Shown here piece after piece: positions 58,782-64,000 of a DNA stretch of 64,000 nucleotides. How positions within the stretch are numbered: position 1 is the stretch's first letter; each line of letters starts with the position of its first letter. The stretch covers positions 117,541-181,540 of the forward strand of contig NZ_PJAI02000008.1 of NCBI RefSeq assembly GCF_002843355.2, read 5' to 3'. The stretch is from Colwellia echini. GTDB lineage: Bacteria > Pseudomonadota > Gammaproteobacteria > Enterobacterales > Alteromonadaceae. The notes below the pieces were generated by a model that saw only the letters and a program-made list of their open reading frames with translations, did not search any database and was not told the origin of the DNA. A program made the translations under genes and the position numbers.

Positions 58782-59345
58782 ATGTCTGCTTCAGATAAAT
58801 CACTCTTTACTCATCACGAACATGCTTTAGATAAAGTAGATCAATTGTGCCCAGATTGCGGTGCAAAGCTCGCTATTAAACATGGTAAGTCGGGTGCTTT
58901 TTTAGGTTGTACTCAATACCCTAGTTGCCAATTTACTCGAGCTGTCGTTGAGCATGAGCGTGTAGAGGCTAAAATATTACCGGGAAGTGAATGTCCATTA
59001 TGTGGTCATGAGTTAGCAGTTAAGCAAGGCCGTTATGGCATGTTTATTGGCTGTAGTAATTACCCAGAGTGTCATCATATAGAACACGAAACACAAGAAG
59101 TAATACAAAATGTAGTGTGCCCGAGTTGTAAATCTGGATCGCTTCAAGAAAAAACTAGTCGTTTTGGCAAGAAGTTTTATTCTTGTGACGCTTATCCCAA
59201 GTGCAAGTTTGTGGTTAATCACGAGCCGAGTGAAGGAGTCTGTGAAAAATGCCAATTTCCATTGTTACTTAAAAGAAATATGGCGGCGGGTGTAAAATAT
59301 CAATGCGCAGACAAAAAATGCTCCCATATGCAGAAGAGTAATTAA
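58782..59345 (+). CDS. Topoisomerase I-type C4 zinc-finger protein (YrdD-like)
   Basis: Start at ATG 58782 (MSASDKSLF); an earlier in-frame TTG adds 20 unlikely residues. The 187-residue protein consists of four Cys4 modules of the topoisomerase I C-terminal type: CPDCGAKL..GCTQYPSC, CPLCGHEL..GCSNYPEC, CPSCKSGS..SCDAYPKC and CEKCQFPL..QCADKKC. There is no topoisomerase catalytic domain. It probably binds single-stranded DNA or RNA. A bidirectional terminator follows. Confidence 0.85.
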   Translation: MSASDKSLFTHHEHALDKVDQLCPDCGAKLAIKHGKSGAFLGCTQYPSCQFTRAVVEHERVEAKILPGSECPLCGHELAVKQGRYGMFIGCSNYPECHHIEHETQEVIQNVVCPSCKSGSLQEKTSRFGKKFYSCDAYPKCKFVVNHEPSEGVCEKCQFPLLLKRNMAAGVKYQCADKKCSHMQKSN

Positions 59346-59365
59346 TCCACTTGGCATAACACAAT

Positions 59366-59402
59366 AAAAACGCTGATTACTTTGTAGGTAATCAGCGTTT
59401 TT
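59366..59402. terminator. Bidirectional intrinsic terminator
   Basis: AAAAACGCTGATTAC (59366-59380), a 7-nt loop and GTAATCAGCGTTTTT (59388-59402) make a perfect 15-bp stem flanked by A and T runs, between the converging zinc-finger gene and purK. Confidence 0.92.
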
Positions 59403-59422
59403 GTTTAAACAAATAAAATGTA

Positions 59423-60580
59423 TTATTTAGTTTTAAGGTTATTTATATAAGCGTAAGCAAAATCAGTTAGATCAGGAAATGCATGTTTACAAAGAATACC
59501 GGCTAATTGTTGTAGGCGCTCAGCAAGTTGTTGTTCATTCTCACCACTTACATTGATATGACCCATTTTACGACCCGCGCGTTTTCCTTTGTTATACCAA
59601 TGCATAGTTACACTTGGTACAGCAAGTACTTCATTAGGAACCGCGTCTTCACCGATGATATTTATCATGGCAGTAGGGCGAACCAGTTCAGTGCTACCTA
59701 AAGGTAAATCACATATGGCGCGTAAATGATTTTCAAACTGACAGGTATCAGCCCCTTGTTGAGTCCAATGACCAGAGTTATGAACGCGAGGAGCAATCTC
59801 GTTAACTAAAAGCTGCTCTCCAACCTGAAAGAATTCGATAGCTAAAACACCGACATAACCTAACTTATCTGATAATGCTTTAAAAACTGTGCCTGCCTGA
59901 TTCTGTAGATTATTATCAACAGGGGCGGCTAAGGAAACGCTTAAAATTCCATTGGTATGATGATTTTCAGTTAATGGATAAACAGCAACATCACCATTAA
60001 CACGACGAACACCCACTAAAGAAAGTTCGCGATCAAATGGTACCATTTGCTCAGCAACAATACCTTGTGTCTCTTTAGCAGAAGCTAAAAAATCAGCCAT
60101 TTCTTGCCAAGTACTTTCGGCATCTGCAGCGGTTTTTAAACGCCATTGTCCTTTACCGTCATAACCTTCAAGCGCCGTTTTAAAAATAATAGGCAAACTT
60201 AATACTTCAAGTGCTTTATTAAAATCATTTTTATTTTTTATAAAGTGATGTTTGGCGTTTGCTGCACAACAAGACTCTAGTAATGCTTTTTCTAAACGTC
60301 TATCACCACCAATTTTAATGGCTTCACTTGTCGGAAATAATTTACCTGATTGCTCACACTCGGCAAGTACATCATGTGCAACATGCTCAAATTCAGCAGT
60401 AATTACATCAGCATTAGCAATACCTTGTTGTAAATCACCGTAAATCCGATCTGGATAAATAGGGCTAACAACTTTATCACTTCTTACATCAAATGCTTTA
60501 ACATCCAAGTTTAAAGGTGTGCCCGCTAATTCCATCATTCGAGCTAATTGACCTGCGCCAAGTACGAGAACTTTATTCAT
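59423..60580 (-). CDS. purK: N5-carboxyaminoimidazole ribonucleotide synthase
   Basis: The 385-residue ATP-grasp enzyme has VLVLGAGQLARMMELAG at the N-terminus, FKTALEGYDGKGQWRL, the metal site region FFQVGEQLLVNEIAPRVHNSGHW and PTAMINIIGED. It makes N5-CAIR from AIR, ATP and bicarbonate in purine synthesis. It starts 9 nt after purE and so is co-transcribed. Confidence 0.96.
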   Translation of the reverse strand: MNKVLVLGAGQLARMMELAGTPLNLDVKAFDVRSDKVVSPIYPDRIYGDLQQGIANADVITAEFEHVAHDVLAECEQSGKLFPTSEAIKIGGDRRLEKALLESCCAANAKHHFIKNKNDFNKALEVLSLPIIFKTALEGYDGKGQWRLKTAADAESTWQEMADFLASAKETQGIVAEQMVPFDRELSLVGVRRVNGDVAVYPLTENHHTNGILSVSLAAPVDNNLQNQAGTVFKALSDKLGYVGVLAIEFFQVGEQLLVNEIAPRVHNSGHWTQQGADTCQFENHLRAICDLPLGSTELVRPTAMINIIGEDAVPNEVLAVPSVTMHWYNKGKRAGRKMGHINVSGENEQQLAERLQQLAGILCKHAFPDLTDFAYAYINNLKTK

Positions 60581-60589
60581 GAGTTATCT

Positions 60590-61072
60590 TTAATCTGCTG
60601 GATTTGGGTTGGCAAGTATTGTTTCGGTTTGGTTTTTACGAAACGCTTCAATATTTTTTTGGATTTCAGGATCGAAAGTACCAATGATTTGCGCAGCAAG
60701 TAAACCTGCGTTAGCAGCACCAGCAGTCCCAATGGCTAATGTACCTACAGCAATACCTTTTGGCATTTGTACAATAGACAATAAGGAATCTTGACCACTA
60801 AGCGCTTTAGACTGGACAGGAACACCAAGCACAGGTAAGCATGTATAAGCGGCAGTCATACCTGGTAAGTGAGCAGCGCCACCAGCACCGCCAATAATAA
60901 CTTTGATACCTCGGTCTTTCGCACTTTCAGCATATTCAGCTAACAAATGAGGAGTACGGTGCGCAGAAACAACTTTGGTTTCATACTTAACGCCTAATAA
61001 ATCAAGCATTTCTGCTGCATGTTGCATTGTTGGCCAATCAGATTTTGACCCCATGATGATGCCCACTGTCAT
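60590..61072 (-). CDS. purE: N5-carboxyaminoimidazole ribonucleotide mutase
   Basis: The 160-residue enzyme has [46 protein letters not shown] and [22 protein letters not shown], the complete PurE active site. It converts N5-CAIR to CAIR after PurK. It is first in the purEK operon. Confidence 0.97.
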   Translation of the reverse strand: MTVGIIMGSKSDWPTMQHAAEMLDLLGVKYETKVVSAHRTPHLLAEYAESAKDRGIKVIIGGAGGAAHLPGMTAAYTCLPVLGVPVQSKALSGQDSLLSIVQMPKGIAVGTLAIGTAGAANAGLLAAQIIGTFDPEIQKNIEAFRKNQTETILANPNPAD

Positions 61073-61270
61073 GAATTTATGCCCTTTAAATAGAATTGAA
61101 TATTCTTCTATTACGAAGAAATTAAAAAATAAGCCTGTAATTATAACCTTGTTTGAGCAAATACGGAATGGTGAACTTTTCTCTTGATAAATTTAGGCAT
61201 TTATTAGGCATTTATTAAATGAGTTTGATAATATTAACAGGTCTGTAATTATTAACTAAATGAGTTGCCC

Positions 61271-61822
61271 GTGACCGAGAAAAATGTAGTTGATGTATTT
61301 ATCCAAGGTGGGATCATTGCTTATCCTACTGAAGCTGTTTTTGGTTTAGGCTGCGATCCAGATAATGAAGCAGCACTGAGCCGTTTATTAGAACTTAAAC
61401 AAAGACCTGCTGAAAAAGGACTTATTTTACTAGCGGGTAACTACGCACAATTACTGCCTTATATTGATGTAAGTAAAATTCCACCAGAAAAATTAAGTTT
61501 AATATTATCACGGTGGCCAGATGGTATTACGCAGCTAGTACCTAAAAATAAAAACTTATCGCCATTGTTATCTGGGCAATTTGATTCTATTGCGGTGAGA
61601 ATTACTAGTCAGCCTGATGTAGTGTTACTTTGTGAACAAGCGAATAAACCTATTGTATCTACTAGTGCCAATTTATCTGGTCAAGAGCCAGCTAAAACCT
61701 GGGAAAGCTTGGATAAAACCTTAATTGAGCAGGTTGACTTTATTATTAAAGGTAATACATTAGGGCATACATCACCGTCAAAAATAATTGATGCATTAAC
61801 GGATGCACTAATAAGAGCGTAA
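61271..61822 (+). CDS. tsaC: Threonylcarbamoyl-AMP synthase TsaC (Sua5/YciO/YrdC)
   Basis: I prefer GTG 61271 ([19 protein letters not shown]) with TGAG upstream; TTG 61265 two codons earlier is equally in frame. Family marks are [41 protein letters not shown] and [17 protein letters not shown]. The length matches short TsaC proteins. It makes the threonylcarbamoyl adenylate used for t6A37 in ANN-reading tRNAs. Confidence 0.93.
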   Translation: MTEKNVVDVFIQGGIIAYPTEAVFGLGCDPDNEAALSRLLELKQRPAEKGLILLAGNYAQLLPYIDVSKIPPEKLSLILSRWPDGITQLVPKNKNLSPLLSGQFDSIAVRITSQPDVVLLCEQANKPIVSTSANLSGQEPAKTWESLDKTLIEQVDFIIKGNTLGHTSPSKIIDALTDALIRA

Positions 61823-62027
61823 ATAGTGACTCATACCAATTTAAAAAATTAAACGTACTGTTCTTGAATATTTTCCCTAATTAAAAATTGATCGGTTAAT
61901 TAATTCGATTGATATCAATATAAATTAAGGATAATAACTCAGCAAAGATGTTTTATTTCGGGTAAATGAAAATTCAGTGAACCTGTCACTATTACATCTC
62001 CTTTTAGCTAAAACGACGACCCAAACC

Positions 62028-62861
62028 ATGACCCAACAAAATATAGAACAATACCTTGTTTACGGTAATCCAATAAAACAGTCTCGCTCACCAGACATAC
62101 ATAAAATATTTGCCGATGAAAATAATATCGCGATTGATTACCAAAAGCAGTTAGTAGCACTTGGAGACTTTAAAACCGCAGTAAAAATTTTTATTGCCCA
62201 AGGTGGCAAAGGCGCAAATGTTACCGCACCTTTTAAGGAAGATGCATTGAAATTAGCAGACACCTTAACAGAGAGAGCATCATTAGCTGGTGCAGTAAAT
62301 ACTCTTACTTTTAAAGAAGGTAAAATATATGGCGATAACACTGACGGTGAAGGGTTAGTTCAAGACTTACTGCACAATAATGTTACGCTCAAACAGAGTC
62401 GAATATTGATACTTGGTGCCGGTGGTGCGGTTAGAGGTGTACTTTTACCGTTGTTAGCGCAAGATCCTAAAAGCATAACCATTGCAAATAGAACCGTAAG
62501 TAAAGCTGAAGCACTTTGTGAAAACTTTAATGATGAACGGTTAACTGCTTGTGGTTTTGATGAACTTGCAGATCAAACCTTTGATGTTATTATTAATGCA
62601 ACATCTGCTAGTTTATCTGGAGACTTACCGCCAATACCAACATCAGTCATTACTAATGATATTGCCTGTTACGATATGGTTTACGGTAAAGATGACACGC
62701 CATTTATTAAATGGGCAAAAGCGCAAGGCGCAAGAAAAACGATTGATGGTTTAGGTATGTTAGTTGGGCAGGCAGCGGTAAGCTTTTCAGTTTGGCATAA
62801 GATTATGCCTGATATACACTCTGTTATTGAGCAATTAAGAAAAGCTATTCAACAAGGCTAG
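62028..62861 (+). CDS. aroE: Shikimate dehydrogenase (NADP+)
   Basis: I start at ATG 62028 (MTQQNIEQYLVYGNPIKQSRSPDIH), which gives the family's usual ~277 residues; an in-frame GTG at 61977 adds 17. Substrate-binding SRSPDIHKIF, GANVTAPFKEDA with the catalytic Lys, GAVNTL, DNTDGEG and the nucleotide loop LGAGGAVRGVLLPLL are all intact. It reduces 3-dehydroshikimate in aromatic amino acid synthesis. Confidence 0.95.
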   Translation: MTQQNIEQYLVYGNPIKQSRSPDIHKIFADENNIAIDYQKQLVALGDFKTAVKIFIAQGGKGANVTAPFKEDALKLADTLTERASLAGAVNTLTFKEGKIYGDNTDGEGLVQDLLHNNVTLKQSRILILGAGGAVRGVLLPLLAQDPKSITIANRTVSKAEALCENFNDERLTACGFDELADQTFDVIINATSASLSGDLPPIPTSVITNDIACYDMVYGKDDTPFIKWAKAQGARKTIDGLGMLVGQAAVSFSVWHKIMPDIHSVIEQLRKAIQQG

Positions 62862-62868
62862 GCTGATT

Positions 62869-63102
62869 ATGAACCAAGCAATTTTGTTTAATGACGATTT
62901 AACTTTTGACAATGAGCAAGATGCTTGGTGCTTTACAGCATTAGTTTCAGGTCAATCTATAATTGTTTATTTTCATTCAATGCAATTAAAACAATTATCT
63001 GAAATTAGTAGTTGTACTAAATTTGATTTAGAAGAAGTTGTTGAACTCTGGCTCGAAAAAAATGAGCCAGAGGGAAATGAAATTCATATAGAAATGCGCT
63101 AA
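62869..63102 (+). CDS. DUF1488 family protein (YrdB-like)
   Basis: The 77-residue acidic protein is of the DUF1488 type (AWCFTALVSGQSIIVYF, then FDLEEVVELWLEKNEPE). It follows aroE by 7 nt and precedes the gamma-carbonic anhydrase gene, the same company it keeps in E. coli. Function unknown. The 3' half encodes a perfect 9-bp inverted repeat. Confidence 0.85.
   Translation: MNQAILFNDDLTFDNEQDAWCFTALVSGQSIIVYFHSMQLKQLSEISSCTKFDLEEVVELWLEKNEPEGNEIHIEMR
63046..63072. repeat. Perfect 9-bp inverted repeat within the DUF1488 gene
   Basis: CTCTGGCTC (63046-63054) and GAGCCAGAG (63064-63072) with a 9-nt A-rich loop, inside coding sequence. The RNA hairpin would be stable; there is no T-run. Confidence 0.6.
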
Positions 63103-63117
63103 ATAATATGATTACAA

Positions 63118-63669
63118 CTAATTATTAACTAATTCTGCAAGGTAGTCGTCTTTAAGTTCAGTATAGTTAATTGCTGATTGTTTTAAAAAAGCACTTTCAC
63201 TTTCTTTTAACGGACGTGCTTTTTTCATAGGGTTTCCAACATATAAAAAACCACTCTCCAATATTTTATTGGGTGGTACTAAAGTACCGGCGCCAATAAA
63301 TACATCATCTTGAACTATCGCTCCATCCATAATAATTGCTCCCATACCAACAAGTATTCTATTGCCTAGAGTACAACCATGTAGCATACATAAATGACCA
63401 ATGGTCACATCCTCACCAATAATGAGTGGATATCCGTCAGGGTTATTCTTACTTTTACGGGTTACATGTAAAATGCTGCCATCTTGTACATTAGTGCGCG
63501 CACCGATATTAATCGTATTTACATCACCTCGAGCGGCAACAAGTGGCCAAATACTTACATCTTCAGATAAAGTAATATCGCCAATGAGAATTGCTGAATC
63601 ATCTACATAACTATTCTCACCGATCTTAGGAGTAACACCCTTATATGAGCGAAGTTTGGGAATTAACAT
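63118..63669 (-). CDS. Gamma-carbonic anhydrase family protein (YrdA-like)
   Basis: The 183-residue left-handed beta-helix protein has hexapeptide-type repeats (SYVDDSAILIGDITLSEDVSIWPLVAARGD) and metal-site histidines in ILHVTR and TIGHLCMLHGC. It belongs to the YrdA/CaiE-type gamma-CA family; activity in YrdA-type members is often undetected. The position beside aroE and the presumed rRNA operon matches the yrdA-rrnD boundary of E. coli. Confidence 0.9.
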   Translation of the reverse strand: MLIPKLRSYKGVTPKIGENSYVDDSAILIGDITLSEDVSIWPLVAARGDVNTINIGARTNVQDGSILHVTRKSKNNPDGYPLIIGEDVTIGHLCMLHGCTLGNRILVGMGAIIMDGAIVQDDVFIGAGTLVPPNKILESGFLYVGNPMKKARPLKESESAFLKQSAINYTELKDDYLAELVNN

Positions 63670-63855
63670 AATGGTACCTATTGATATTTAGCATTTACAA
63701 AGATTGTTATTAACACTAAAAATAACATAGGCAGCCAATAAAAGCAGCAATCCGGACAATCAAAGCAATGAAGAATAATCTAGTGATATTATCAAGGTAA
63801 CTAAAGGTAGGATTAATAATGACCATTTAGAGTTAAACGCGTACAGCGGTTGAGT

Positions 63856-63940
63856 AAAAATAAAGCAAGGTAAAAAAAACAACCTTTTTTTAAAGAAAAG
63901 TGTTGACCAATAAATTAAAGTCTCTAAAATGCGCATCCAG
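63856..63940 (+). promoter_or_regulatory. Putative rRNA operon P1-type promoter
   Basis: TTGACC (63903-63908), a 16-bp spacer, TAAAAT (63925-63930), then GCGCATCC, a GC discriminator like that of stringently controlled rrn P1 promoters. The upstream 63856-63900 has A and T tracts like an UP element. No gene is seen in 63670-64000; the rRNA genes would lie to the right of the window. Confidence 0.7.
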
Positions 63941-64000
63941 TTCCGAGGGGTTCACGCAAAATGAATCATCAAGAGCTTGTTTTACTAAGTTATCTACTCG

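Noticed and set aside
63670..64000. 16S rRNA gene start at the right edge
   Set aside because: The conserved 16S 5' sequence is not present; only a probable promoter and leader are in the window.

Overview
The window is about 64 kb of AT-rich chromosomal DNA from a gammaproteobacterium of the Alteromonadales. The gene content and order look most like Colwellia or a close relative; this is inferred from protein family resemblance and synteny, not from a database match. It contains the chromosomal replication origin. mnmG, an oriC-like region and mioC lie in the same order as in Escherichia coli, followed by mnmE, yidC, yidD, rnpA and rpmH on the minus strand and the divergent dnaA-dnaN-recF-gyrB cluster on the plus strand.

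Layout. (1) 1-9177: the distal part of an XrtA (exosortase A) exopolysaccharide locus: the end of a Wza-like export protein, a Wzz/GNVR chain-length protein, a tyrosine autokinase, an outer-membrane beta-barrel protein and an ExeA-like ATPase on the plus strand, then the PrsK/PrsR sensor kinase and sigma-54 activator on the minus strand. (2) 9199-15510: a heavy-metal island, with a CadR/PbrR-like MerR regulator divergent from a CzcCBA-type RND efflux operon behind a typical MerR promoter with a 19-bp spacer. (3) 15632-25072: an accessory region with tRNA-Arg(CCG), two convergent paralogous secreted proteins of unknown function (one flanked by 13-bp inverted repeats), a rhodanese, a GH10 xylanase, an SMP-30 lactonase, a frameshifted LacI regulator, a Nudix-fold transcription regulator with a palindromic candidate operator, two small genes (one broken) and a protein with RelA/SpoT-synthetase-like motifs. 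(4) 25141-41797: the origin region, including parAB and two perfect parS sites inside recF. (5) 42005-63669: housekeeping genes: glyQS, tusA, slt, pepQ, yigZ, trkH and trkA, rsmB-fmt-def, lysM-dprA-smg-yrdD, purEK, tsaC-aroE-DUF1488 and a gamma-carbonic anhydrase. (6) The right edge carries a promoter with a GCGC discriminator and A/T-rich upstream tracts, in the place where E. coli has rrnD next to yrdA, so an rRNA operon probably begins just beyond the window.

The ParABS components are split: the operon lies left of oriC and the parS sites lie in recF to the right of dnaA. The XrtA genes form a synthesis, assembly and regulation module. The xylanase, lactonase, LacI and Nudix-type regulators look like the remains of a pentose or polysaccharide utilisation locus that is being lost, since LacI is split by a one-base shift and a nearby small gene also appears broken at an A-run. 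The least explained features are the RelA/SpoT-like protein beside parB and the paralogous secreted pair with its flanking inverted repeats.
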